Source of the DNA: Vitis vinifera | Taxonomy: Eukaryota > Streptophyta > Magnoliopsida > Vitales > Vitaceae | NCBI RefSeq assembly: GCF_030704535.1 | Contig: NC_081808.1 | Location: forward strand, 20,024,501-20,088,500 | DNA: 64,000 bases | Reading direction: 5' to 3' | Part shown: positions 1-12,700 of the stretch, piece after piece | Layout of the letters: each line of letters opens with the position of its first letter | How positions within the stretch are numbered: the stretch's first letter is position 1 | Notes under the pieces: model-generated | Databases searched by the model: none | Told to the model about the DNA's origin: nothing | Seen by the model: the letters and a program-made list of their open reading frames with translations, nothing else | Position numbers and translations under genes: made by a program

Positions 1-1158
1 ATTTGGTCTGCTTGCTTGCGTATCCAATCCAAAGTAAGCGCTTACTGCTTCCCACTAACTCCGTCAACCCAAATTCAAGCCCATACATTTGTATGAATCA
101 AATAGTAATAGTAGATATTGTGGATTCAGCTACACGCCTACAGGCCTGTAAGTCTAATCTCCTGTGTACCAGTCACCACACATCATAAGACCACTCAAAC
201 TGATGATTCTCACATTCATTAACCGTTGCATCACATAAAATGATGAATCGATTCATGGTACAGTAATTTGAGATATAATTTCTCCATACTGGTGATGATG
301 TATGATACTCATAGGTACTCATATAAAATATTAATGTTCGATGGTTGGCGGTGGATCGTTGGTCCAGAAGGGGTGTATAAAAAAGGCCATCATGGAATTG
401 AAATACCTTCTTGAATATTACTGGATGCAATTATGTACAATGATAATAACATGTATTGATTAGAATTAAGTAAGAGCAAAAAAAAAATTGATTAGTGCAG
501 GAATGAATGATGATGATGGGGCTTAAGACTTAAGAGGGTCGGATGTGACAGACAATAAAGTGGCCAACACGTGGGCCCTGGAAGACAAAGACCCTCCTCT
601 TTTTCTGGTTTTGATATCTGGAAATGGGCCTCCACCCAGTCGTTTTAGCTTTTAATAATTGAACTTTCTTTTCTTTTTTCTCCACCAAAATGACACAACC
701 GCCCTTGCTGGGGTGTGAGCACGGTTGGGCAGTGGGACTGGATCCATGCATTTGGATGTTGTCTCTTTCTTTTTTGTTTCGGTTAGCTGTGTATGATTTT
801 CTTTGAATCTTTGAATAAAACAGAGATGGGGTTTCAGGTATTAAAGAAAGCGAAAGCAAGTAGTCTTTCGTTTGGCTCATGCCGGGATGTAAGGACCAAA
901 AGAGCCAAAGTAATCAAAAGAAGATACTATCATCGTTTTGCTAAAGCCTAAATCCCACATTTGGATGCCCAAAACCTTGTTTTATGCTTTTTCTTGCTTC
1001 CTGCTTTTCTTTTCTAGAAGCCTAGAAGGGAGGCTTCGGTTCCATTCATATTTATATAATTATTTTAAAAATAACTTTTATTTTCGATTATTTTTTAAAA
1101 TATAATTTTTATTATCAAATATATTTTTAAAAACTATTTTAAAATATCTGAAATTTAA

Positions 1159-1276
1159 ATCCCATTTGATAATGATTTTAGAAAGCGTTTATATTATTTT
1201 TAAAACTTAAATATTTGTATCATTTAAGCATTAAAACGACTGAAAATGTTTTATAAAATCATCGTCAAACGCACTC
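1159..1276. mobile_element. Short MITE (118 bp), Tourist/Harbinger-like
   Basis: The two ends are imperfect inverted repeats of about 30 bp. The left end reads ATCCCATTTGATAATGATTT; the reverse complement of the right end reads AGTGCGTTTGACGATGATTT. Both ends are flanked by TTAA (1155-1158 and 1277-1280), consistent with the TAA/TTA target duplication of PIF/Harbinger elements. It has no coding capacity. The superfamily is inferred from the ends only. Confidence 0.55.
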
Positions 1277-2043
1277 TTAATTTTAAAAACATCACGGATG
1301 GTAGAAATGACAAGGAACAAAGGCCAGGGTAGAATGTTTTGATGACAAAAGTGACAGTTGAAAAGTCTCCCTCCATAGGAATGTAGTTATGCAAAGTTAT
1401 AACCATATTCCATATCATCACCCACCCCCCTCTCTTTTCTGTGTGTTCCCCACTCGTACAAGTTTTAATGGCAACACCAAATTTTGCTTCTTTTGTTGCC
1501 ATTTCCAACCAACTTTCTTTCTTGGATCGAATAAGGTGAGGCTGTGATGGACACCCAATTATATGCCCTTCTTTAAGAAATTTGACACTTTAATGTACTT
1601 TTCTTACAATCAAAAATTCCCCAGCCATGTTCGGTTCCCACCCACACAAAGTGTGAAGGAAAGAAAAATAAAATAATAAAATAAATAGTTTTTTATATTT
1701 GGTTTTCATAATGAGAAATATAAAAAAGAGTAAAAAATAAATGAACAAAATTAAAATTAATTAAAAATTTATGCATTTTAAAATTATTTAATCGTTATAT
1801 AAGAAAAAAAAGTAAAATGAATTTGAATAAACTTATAAATATAATTTATTGATTTTAAATTTATTTTTTATTTTTCATTTTTTGTCTCTATTTTCTTTCA
1901 TTTACATTTTCTCATAATTTTTTTTAAAACTAAGTATAACCTATGAAAAAAAATGTGTTTTCATACACTCATATAAAAAAATTGTAAAATAAAAACCAAA
2001 ATTTATCAAATATAAATTTAAATAATTATTTAAAAATAATTAA

Positions 2044-2546
2044 GAGCTTGTTTGGTTACTGTTTTTAAAAACTGTTTTGTAAAACAGTTTTTGAAAACAT
2101 TCTTTAAGAACAATTTTTAGTGTTTTCAAAAAAAAAAAAAAAAAGTTTAAGAATGTAATTGTGGAAACAATTTTTGTTCTCAAATAAAAAATATGTTTGA
2201 AAGTTTTTTTTAATTAATAAAGTATTTTCTTCGATTAACTTGATATTATAAATATATAAATAGTTTTTATATACACAATTAATTTAAATTAAAAAAAATT
2301 ATTCCTCTTGAAATTTTTATATAAATTATAAGTTAAGGGAAACACAAAAAAAGGAAAAAAAAACATGAAGATCAATTTGTTTTTTGAATAATGAAATTTT
2401 TTTTTTTATTATTCTCAAAAAAATAGTTTTTGAGAATAAAAAAAACACAAAAGTTAAAAATACACCCTCTTCCTTAAATATATTTTTAGTGTTTTTTATT
2501 TTTAAAAACAAAAAAACAGTTTTTGAAAATAATAATCAAATAATTC
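2044..2546. mobile_element. MITE (about 503 bp), Tourist/Harbinger-like
   Basis: The left end GAGCTTGTTTGGTTACTGTT and the reverse complement of the right end GAATTATTTGATTATTATTT are diverged terminal inverted repeats. Both continue into a CAAAAACTG-type motif. TTAA flanks both ends (2040-2043 and 2547-2550). The interior is A/T homopolymer-rich and non-coding; open frames inside it are low-complexity artefacts. The end sequence resembles the MITE at 7153-7510, so the two may belong to one family. Confidence 0.6.
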
Positions 2547-3238
2547 TTAACATTTTATGTATTTTTTTTATCATAGTACTTTTAATAGTTCATATACTAT
2601 TTTTTTAATAATATATATACGGTCTTTAATCATTCCCGATATTATTTTTGGCTAATAAAAATATAAAATTTGAATTATTTTTAAAGAATTATTATTTTAT
2701 AATTGTTTTGAGACTAGTGTGTGAAAACACATTTTCTTCCCAACTAAAATATTTGAGGTGGCCGCGGACCAAAAACATCTAGACGCGATTGAGACTGAGA
2801 TTAATTACGACGCAACATTCCAATAATTCGGAATTGTTGAAGGAACGCTCTCCTCCCAGTCCGGACAACTCCACAACAACAATGATGCTGATGATTGGCG
2901 AGTGCCGCCCACGCTCACAGAATTGGATTAGGATTTCACAGATGAATTACGAGAGACAGTTTGGTGGGAACAAGGAATTTAAGATGAGAGCGATTTACAC
3001 CTTAAAAAAAAAAAAAAAAAAAAATGATTCGGCCCACAACTCACCGCCTCCGTTTCTCCACCTGCAACTCCACTCATATCCTACACCTGTCATTCCTCTT
3101 CTTATAATATCTTTCATATATTTTTTTCTTAATTCATTTACATGATTGCAAATTTTCTTTTCCTTTCTTTGACGTGGAAATGATTCAAGAGTCAAATTCA
3201 TTATTTTATTATTTATTTGTTTTTAATTTGGGGCTAAA

Positions 3239-3260
3239 ATATATATATATATATATATAT
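3239..3260. repeat. (AT)n microsatellite
   Basis: About eleven perfect AT dinucleotides, located about 480 bp upstream of the auxilin-like start codon. Confidence 0.95.
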
Positions 3261-3744
3261 TTTTTAATTTTTGGGAAATGCTAAATAAATGATTATGCTT
3301 TGAAACTGGTTTTTTCCTTTTAAGGAGATGTGTTATTATGGTTTAGATAATATTGTTTTAATTAATTAATAAAGAAAAAAAAGGATAAGGAGGAGGAGGC
3401 TGGCTGGAGGGAGAATGATTACAGGAGCGGTCACGATTCGCATTTAACGGACCAGTAATGAAGGAGAATGGGGATTGTGAACAATAAGTTAAAAGCCTTA
3501 TTCGTAATTATTGCAAAAAAAGGAGGGTAAAACGTATTCGGCTGTCTGTTGATTTTGAAATTTCCAGTTTTCTCCCCCCCCTCTTTCTTTCTCTCTCTTC
3601 GGTGTTGGCTTTCTGACTCTGCAGCGGGTCTCAGCAGAGAGAGAGGACTCAGAGGAGAAAAAAGAAACAGAGAAACCAAGAGAGAAGAAATACGGGGTGC
3701 AGCAACAAAACCCTAGAAGGGGAGAGATAAGCTCTTCTATTTTC

Positions 3745-6700
3745 ATGGAAAAATTCTCCCATTCCAGAAACCAAACATCCTCAGCTCTTTCTAAGAAAAT
3801 CTGCAATGGCAATGGCTTCAGCGACAGGTCTGCCTACGATGACGTTTTCGGCGGTCCACCCAAGTTCGGGGTCCCGACTATCTCGCCTCGTGTGGAGGAC
3901 TACACTGAGATTTTCGGAAGCTTTCATGCCTCACGCGCTTCCTCTATCCCGGTTTTGGATCTTCCCGCTGTTGACGAGGCCGATGTTTTCTTTGATGTTC
4001 AGGAGGTCGATTACTCGGATATTTTTGGCGGTTTCCGGGGTCTAGATTTTGCCGTTTCGTATGACGAGTTGCTTGGGCAGTCTAAGGATGGGGATGATTC
4101 GTCCGAGGAAGCTTGGTATGTTGATCTTTTGCTCTGTCGGGAGTTTTGGCTCTTTTAGTGCCCGTTTGGTTGCTGAGAAAACTGAAGAAAAAGAAAAGCA
4201 AAATTTGAATATTCTGTTTTATGTTCTTTTACATTTGGGTTTTCGAAACTTAAAAAACTTGCATCAACTCAGCTAGCTAGCTAGTCAGCTGTCTTTGGCT
4301 TAGTGGAGTGGAGGTTTCTACTTTCTCCAATCTTGAAAAATGAATTTGATATTAATAGGATGTTAATTTTCCTTTTCTGCATTTCTGCATTTCTGCATTT
4401 CCTCAGCAACCGAATGGAGCACTAGTAAAATGTGAGGAGAATGTTTAATTTTTGTTGTTTAGTTTTCATGTATTTTAAATTGGGGGTATACCAGCCACTC
4501 CTCTGAAACCGATTTTCTTGGAGAATGACGTTTACTGCTTTGTGCATTCTCCGTGATTCTTTGTAAATTTGCGTTTGGGTTTTAAGAGAAACTGGTAGAG
4601 CAACATCCTTAGCTTGTACCCACTAGATTGGCCAACCATGTGAAATAATAGCAACATAAGACATTTTAAGCTGGGTTTGTTTTTGGGTCCAATAGGCAAA
4701 AAAGATTGGCAGAGTGCGGAGTTCCTTCTATGGGACTTGGCATTTAGTAAAGTTTTAGTTCCCATCATTATGAAATATTGTAAAAGAAATATAAGTTAGC
4801 ACAGCAAAAGTGGGACCTTGTATTTTTTGCGGTCTTGTTTATTAGAAAGGATCTGCTGGGATCAGTTTCAAGCATTAGGGATTTTTTTATATGCATTTTG
4901 TATATATTATCATAGAAAAGAGACAGAAAAAGTGTTTCAGAGTGAGTGGATATGGCAACTTTGGGGGATGGATGTGCCTATAAAGCATGATAAAATAGGG
5001 ATCTAAGACCATGACAAAGGACTGTGATAAGTAATCTGGTGAGTACAAATGTCATGCTTTAGGCTTTTCTTTTACGTGGTTTGGAAGAATGGTTTGGATA
5101 TCAAGACAAAGAGAGGAGCTATCAAATTAGATGGAGGCTGAGGTTTATGAAGGGATATCACAGTGATATTTGTCAACTAGTAGATTTCCAATGTACCAGT
5201 GGAATCCATGAAAAATTGCAGCTCATTCATTATTTACCCAAAGACCCCCGTCTTCCACATGGTCTGAGCAACTGGATTGGTTTTTATAACATTCGTGGCC
5301 ACTAAGTTGTCAACTTTATTAAATATCACCAAATAGTAGTGATAGGCACATAGTCCAATTCAGGCTCAGCAAGGCTTTAAATTGGGAGTTGATATTTTTG
5401 GTTGGATATGGTTAGAATTTTGTTTAAGGGTCACATTATGTAGAGATTTAATCTTCATCTATTGGAGAGGTTAATGTCATGAGAGTTGATTTAGTACTAG
5501 GTTAAATTTTTTGGTCATTCCCCTGTATCCAAACCCCAATCTTTACAACTCTCTAGTTTTTCATTTACCAATGTCCAGGAACATGTTCCTTCTCAAGCTA
5601 CCATGGAAATTATTGCATGGTTCTCCACCATACAGCTAAAAATTTCCTTAATATCCTCCAAATCTCAAAACCCCTTAAGATAGAATCAGTAAACCTAAAA
5701 GTCAACTTATTAAATTTTTTCAGAAACTGCCAAAAAAGACTTTGAACCTAGAGCAATTAGATTCTCAAGCTTACCGTAGAAAATGTCACACTGATATAGA
5801 TTACATCACTACAACAGTTACTTTCTGACAGCCTCGGAGAAAAGGTCTGCTTGTTGGCTTCTGTGGGGGGGATTGCTTTCTTATCCTTGTGAGAGGAATT
5901 GAGACTTTGTTTATCAGTATCCATAAGGTGTCATTTCTAACATTCCTACTAAAAAACATGTACCAGCAGTTTGGTTGTCTCATATACTGTTTCAAAAATG
6001 ACTGGTTTTGAAAATTAACTATTTCGTGTTGAAGGGTCATTTATAACAAAGATTCTTACAGTTGAAATGTCTCTGTATTACTTCGGAGTTTGAGGAAGAA
6101 TTTGAAATCACAGGATGCCTCCAAAAGGGCATTTAATAAAAGACCATCATTTCGGTTGAAGTAGAGGTTTCTTGGCATCTACCAAGTTGTGTAGCTCGTC
6201 CAAGAACAAGAGTTTTTGAATAAACTAGTATAATGGAGAACAAAGTTTATTTTGAAAAAATTATGATTTGGAATTAAATTGTGAAATATTAATTCCATTG
6301 TGACTTGGCAATTGTTAGAGGTTTTTTGAAAAATTGAAGAAAAGAAAAATGTAAAAAACAGCAGAGAATCTTGAATCTTGTCATTAGTATGAAATGAGGT
6401 GACTATTGTTAGAAGTTGGATTTTTTTGGGAGTTTATATGTACAAATATTGCTCAAGGTTAATGGATATAAAAACCACTTTAATCTATATGAGATGTAGT
6501 TTTGAGGTTGACCTTTTTAATGTTTTATGCAATAGAGAGGGTAGACTATCCTTTGCCATGAGGAGGTTCTCTAAGGTAATTGAGGATTTAGGGTTGAAAG
6601 ATTTATCCTTGCAGGGAGGGCCCTTGTGCTGGGAGCAGTGCTCGAATAATCAGTCCAAGTCGAAGCTTGATCATTTCATCATGTTTGAGGATTGGAAATG

Positions 6701-9700
6701 TCATTTCAGTGGGAGCTGTGCAGTATGCTCTTCCTAGACTAGTGTCTGGTCATGCTCCTATTCTTCTAGATGGGGAAGGGATAAGGAGAGGCTTGACTCC
6801 TTTTAGATTCAAGATTATGTGGTTGAAGGAGGAGGGTTTCAAGGACTTGCTGAAGAGTTGGTGGGAGAGGTATAGTTTTAGCGAGTCCTCAAGTTTCATT
6901 TTGGCTACAAAATTGAAAGTCTTGAAGTCAAATCTGAAAGATTGGAATAGATAACTGTTTGGCAAGATTGAAGTCCCAAAGGCCTTGGCCCTAAATCAAA
7001 TGGCCTTTTGGGATTCAAAGAATAGGTCCAACACCCTATCTTTGGAGAAGTTAGAAGTTAGAGAGAAATTTAAAAAGTAGGTCTTGCTAGAAGAAATTTC
7101 TTGGAGGCAGAAATCAAATGAAGTGTAGTTGGAGGGGGACATAAAACACTAGGGGCCTATTTGGTAACTGTTTTTGAAAACAATTCTGAAAAACAAAAGT
7201 ATGTTTGAAAACTTAAAATGTTTTTAACCTGTTTTTAATATTTTTAAATATTTTTTGAAAATAATTTGTATATCTAGTGTTTTATTTTTAATCATTCTAC
7301 ATGTTTGTATGATTATTTCTTAAAACAATCCTAAAAAAAATAAGTGAAAACAATAGAAAACAACTAAAAGATGTTCTTTGAAAGTACCCTGTTTTATGTT
7401 TTTAGGAACAGAAAACAAAAAACAGCTTTTGGTTGCCAAATGTGTTTTCTATATTTTTTGTTCTAGAGAATAGAAAACTGTTCTAAAAAAAACAATTTCC
7501 AAATAGACCCTAAGGTTTTTCATAAGATGGTTAACGCCCATAGAAGAAGAAACTCTTTGACTAGAATTAAGATAAATGGTTCTTGGCTCACTGAGGAGAT
7601 TGACATCAAGGAAAGGGTGGTCCAAGCCTTTCAAACCTTGCTTTTTGACTCTGAGGATTGGAGGCCCAGTATTGATGTAGTGTTGTTTGAGAGGATAGAG
7701 GCTTAGGGGGCTGCAGGGTTGGAGGAGCCTTTCTTAGAGGTGGAGTTTTTTGGGTTTTAGTGGAGATGAAGCACCAGGTCTAGATGGTTTTTCAATGACC
7801 TTTTGGCAATTTTTGTGGGATTTTGTGAAGGATGAGGTGATGAGTGTTTTTAAGGAGTTTCACAAGTACGACAATTTTGTTAAGAGCTCAAATGCAACCT
7901 TCTTAGTTTTAATTCCAAAAAAAGGGGGAGTTGAAGATTTGAGGGATTTTAAGCCAATTAGCTTGGTGAGTGGTTTATATAAGTGGTTGACCAAGGTGTT
8001 AACCAATAGACTAAAAAATGTGGGAGGGGTGGATGATATAGATGATCTGGCTCTAGATTTTGGTTGTAAGGAGGGTAATGTCCCTTCTTCTTATTTGGGT
8101 CTTCCGTTGGGTTCCTCATTTAAATTTGTGGCAACTTGGGATGGAGTGAAAGTGAGTTTTCATAAAAAGTTGGCCATGTGGAAGAGATAATACATCTTCA
8201 AAGGAGAGAGAATTACCTTGATTTGAAGCACTTTGTCTAGTTTGCTTATATACTTTATGTTTTTGCTAGACATCCCATGGTTTGTTAGATTGAGGTTATA
8301 ACAGATTCAGAGGGACTTTTTGTTAGGTGGTGGGGCTCTTGAGCGGAAACGACATCTAGAAAGATGAGAGACTATTTTGCTTAGACAAAAGAAAAGGGGG
8401 ATTGGGTGTGACATGTATCTCTACACTCAATAAGGCTTTACTTTGTGAATGGAATTGGTGTTTTGTGAATGAAAAAGGGGGCACTTTGGAATCAAGTTAT
8501 CAGTGGAAGCATGGGGAAGGAGGGGGTGGTGTTCTTGGGAGGTTATAAAGGGGTATGGTGTTGGTTTTTGGAAAATTATAAGGAAGGATTGGGATCTTGT
8601 GAATGGTAGGATCTCCTTCTTGGCAGGCAATGGGCAGAGGGTCAAGTTTTGAAAGGATAAGTAGTGTGGGATTGCACCTTTGTGTAGCTCCTTCCCATCC
8701 ATACTGAGGAAAAATCCACAAACCATCTTCTTATCCACCTTGTGAAGACAAGGGTCTTATGGGAGTTGTTTTTTGCCCTTTTTGGAGTGTCTTGAGTGCT
8801 TCCCTCGTCGATAAGAGAGACACTCCTAGGTTGACATGGTTCTTTTGTGGGCAAAAAGTGTAGGAAGGTTTGGAGAGTAGGTCACTTATGTATCTTTTGG
8901 ATAGTTTGGAAGGCAAGGAATAGAATTTCCTTTGATGGGGATGAACTTTCCCTCCAAAGACTAAATAATTCTTTTGTTTGTTTTATGTGGTCAGTCACTA
9001 AGATGTTTATAAATGATTCTCCTTCAACTCTTTTTAGTTTTTTCAATTTGTAGTGTTCTTGTTGAGGGTGGTGTTGTTTTAGCCATTATTGTCTAGTAGC
9101 TTTGGCTTTTGCTATTGCCACTTGGCGTTTGGTGTAAATGTTATTTATACCGTGGGTCGCTCTTTTGGTGGCCCTTCTTAATATATTTACCTTCTTATCT
9201 ATAAAAAAAATAAAAAAAAATGTTCCAAATGATATAAATCCATACTGAAGATGCCTGCTGGCTTAGATGGTAAAATTTTTCCTGAGATAAAATATAACTG
9301 GGTTTAGATCTTCATCCATTCGCCTCTTATACATCTGAAAAGCATATACATTCAACTCCGGTTACCTATAAAGTTATTTATGTGATTTTTTTTTGTGCCT
9401 GGAATTTGAAAAGAATTCATGAACATGATGTGCTTTTTATGCTCCTATTGCAATTTGATGCTATTGGCCCATGCATACTGTTGATCTTACTTCTATTTTT
9501 GTATCTGTTCAGTCCTGTCTTTCTTTATATAAACAGAAACAAATGGAAGTCATAATTGGTTTCAATGCATTGAAGCTGGAATTTGATCATACAATGCACT
9601 TATGTTGTTTCCTTATGTATAGGACTCCAGCTGAAACTGGATCTCTGTCAGAAGAGTCAGATTATTCTGGGAAAAATGAATCCATGTCATATGGAGATGC

Positions 9701-12700
9701 TCACCAATCATTTGATGATGGTAAGGACTTCAACATTTCTTTTCATAAAGCTAATCAAAGAAGCAAAGGAGATATGTCAAATGGGGCTCATGTTACACAA
9801 CTAGATGCAGTTCCTGGATATACTGTTGTGGTTGATGGAACTCCTTTGCAAAAGACAAATTATGAGAATCCACCCCTGTGGGTAACTGGTGATATCAGTC
9901 TCAGTAGGAGTTTTGGTGGGGGGAAAATCGAAGAAAAGCATCTCTGGAAAACCATGTCCTACCCACAAAATAGCAATGATGGCATGCATACATTTGAAAT
10001 TGAACCTCAAGTAGGATATGGTGAAAATGGTTCTCACTCTAGTGAGACGTTTATAACTGTATCTGAAATCAGCCTTAGAACTCAGCCCTCTCCCGTGCCA
10101 CCACCCTTGAGACCACCACCTATAGTAGATGTCAAAAAAGGAGATTCCAGTAGATCAGCTTCACAACTTAAAGCTAATAAGAATTATGCTTTCGAAGGGA
10201 CTGCAGGTGGCAGTTCACCAGGAAGTTCTCCGCCTTTCTTTGATGTGGAGGTAGATGCCAGTTCATCCGCTGCGGCCTCTGCTGCGGCTATGAAAGAAGC
10301 AATGGAGAAAGCACAAGCAAAACTCAAAAATGCAAAAGAAATAATGGAGAGGAGGAAAGAGGGTCTTCAGAGCCGAACAAAGCTGGGTTCCAGAAATGAT
10401 ACAAAACACAAGGAGGGAAAGTTGAGTAGCATATCCAACAGTTTGAAAGATGAGAAAGTGCAGGGATCGTGTGAAACTCCGAAAGATTTTGTCAGAGAAG
10501 CAAGCCAAAAAGAAATGAAGACAACCCAGGTGCTTTCAGATTCTCGAGAAGGGGAAGCATTTTTAAATGTGGCTAAAAAATCTGCAGAGGGAAGGCATGG
10601 GAAGGAATCTTGGTCATCTCAAGAGTCTTATAAAACTGAAGGAACTGGAAAATGGAAAGAAGCAACAGAGTTTTATGAACTTGTAAGAGGAGATAAATTT
10701 AGAAAGGAGCAGGCAAACAATGAAAAAGTTTTGGTGAAAAATAAGAAGGTCATTGAAAGTAGGCAGAAGGAGAAAAGGGCAGCCATTGAATCATTTGAGC
10801 AGCAAGAAGAAAGTGATAAGAAAACAAATGCAGCCCAAGAGGCTCATGGATGGGAGGAAAATGAAGCTAAAGAGGCATGCAGGCATGAAGAACATGAGAA
10901 AGTTGAAGTGGCCCATGTGTTATGTGGGTGGAAAGAGAATGAGAAAACATGGAGAGTGGGCATGGAGCATGAAGAAGCTGAGCACAAACTAAATGTAGCT
11001 GATGAATGGGAAGAACATGATATCTTGATAGAGATACAGCAGAAACAAAATGAGGTGGAAGTTAAGGAAGCTATGAAGCAGGAGAATGAAAGGAAACTGA
11101 AAGAGGCTAAGGAAAGAACAGGGAATGAGAGAAAACTCAAGAAGGCTCGCGAAAATGAAAAAAGTGAAAAGAGACTAAAAGAGGCTTTGGAGCAGGAAGA
11201 AACTGAGAAAAAACTAAAAGCTGAAAATGAAAAAAGACTAGAGGCTCTTAAATGGCAAGAAAATGAGAAGAAAAAGAAAGAGGCTCGTGAAAGAGAAGAA
11301 AATGAGAGGAGATTGAAAGTGGCTCTTGACTGGGAAGAGAATGAGAAGAAGCAGAAAGAGGCTTGTGAAAGAGAAGAAAATGAGAAGAGACTAAAACAGG
11401 CTATTGAGCAGGAGGAAAATGAGAAGAGATTAAAAGAGGCTCTCAAACAGGAACAAATTCTGAAGAAACAGAAGGAGGCTTGTGAAAGAGAAGAAAATGA
11501 TAAGAGGTTAAAAGAAGCACTTGAGCATGAGGAAAATGAGAAGAAACAAAAAGCTCATGAGAAGAGACTGAAAGAAGCTTGTGAAAGAGAAGAGATTGAG
11601 AAGAAGCTAAAAGATGCTCGTGAAAGAGAAGAGATCGAGAAAAGGCGAAAGGATGTTCATAGACAAGCTGAAGATAAGAGAAGATTGAACAAGACCCATG
11701 AAAGAAAGGAGAGTGAGAAGAGATTAGAAGAGATGCCAGAGTGGGAAGAAACTGACAAAAGATTAAAAGAGGCCACAAAGTTGGAAGAAAGCGAGAAGAG
11801 GCCTGGAGATTCTGGTGATGTGGAAGAACTGAAGGGGCTAAAGAAAGCTCATGATCAAATTGTCAATGAAAATGAAAAGAAACTAAAATCTTGTCAAGGA
11901 ACTTATGCACAAATGGAGGAGAATAATTTCAAGGCAACTGATGAGGCATGTAAGCTGCATGAGAACAAAAACATTCAGGCTGCTCAAGTAGCCCCCAAAT
12001 ATGAAGTGAACAGTTTGGAAGCAAATCAAGAGGCCCTTGGACAGGAGGAGAAATTAAAGATTGCTGCTGAATCACAAGGTATTCATAAGGATTTCAAAGC
12101 AGTTGAAATGGAAAATATACTGGTTGAAGAAATATTTGAAGCATCAGGCATGGCTGATGGTGATGCAGAGCAAGAAAAGAATAAGATCAGAATGGACAAT
12201 TCCACAGGGTCAGTTCTTTTGGATGAGAATGTGAAAAAATCGCTTGAAGCTGGCATTGGCATTGGCATTGGACAAGCACACTTGGAGAAAAATTTGAGAG
12301 CTGCCCAGATGGCCTCCAATCCTGAAGATCTGAAAAAGAATTTCACTTCTGAATGGGGAGAGGGAGAGAAGAGTATGAAGCAGACTTCGGTTTCCTTTGA
12401 GCCAGAGGATAGCAAGGATAAATTTAGACCAAGTCAAGTGTTGAAAGAGTGGGTTGAAAATGGAAAGAAAGTGGAAGCAGCTCAGACAGCTACATTGGAA
12501 GGGAAAGGGAACATCCAGAAAACAGCTCAGCAGGTTAGCAATGGGCAAAGCACAGAAAAAAAGGAAAAGAATATTAACGAGACTCCAACACTAGAAGAGA
12601 GAGAAAGGGAAGAACGGATGAAGAGAGAAAGAGAGCTGGAAAAGGACCGGCTTAGAAAATTGGAAGAGGAAAGGGAGAGGGAAAGAGAAAGAGAAAAGGA

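Larger units (their letters stand above)
1..3744. other. Intergenic region and 5' flank of the auxilin-like gene
   Basis: No coding region was recognised. The stretch is AT-rich and contains two MITE-like elements (listed separately), a poly-A run at about 3004-3023 and an (AT)n microsatellite at about 3239-3260. A pyrimidine-rich patch at about 3560-3600 lies just before the presumed transcribed 5' leader of the auxilin-like gene. Short open frames here have low-complexity translations and no family resemblance. Confidence 0.6.

Noticed and set aside
2326-2608. Open frames within the AT-rich MITE at 2044-2546
   Set aside because: Lys/Phe/Asn homopolymer-like translations caused by A and T runs.
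9250-9320. tRNA-like A and B boxes
   Set aside because: The B box lacks GGTTCGA and no cloverleaf folds; at best an ancient SINE.
9471-9622. Extension of auxilin exon 2 upstream into an open frame
   Set aside because: The AG at 9621-9622 joins exon 1 in phase (TG+G = Trp) and gives the expected protein; the upstream part is intronic.
10844-11446. 200-codon open frame on the minus strand rich in Ser and Phe
   Set aside because: It is the antisense mirror of the Glu/Lys coiled-coil repeats in auxilin exon 2; such frames arise from codon bias and have no domain.
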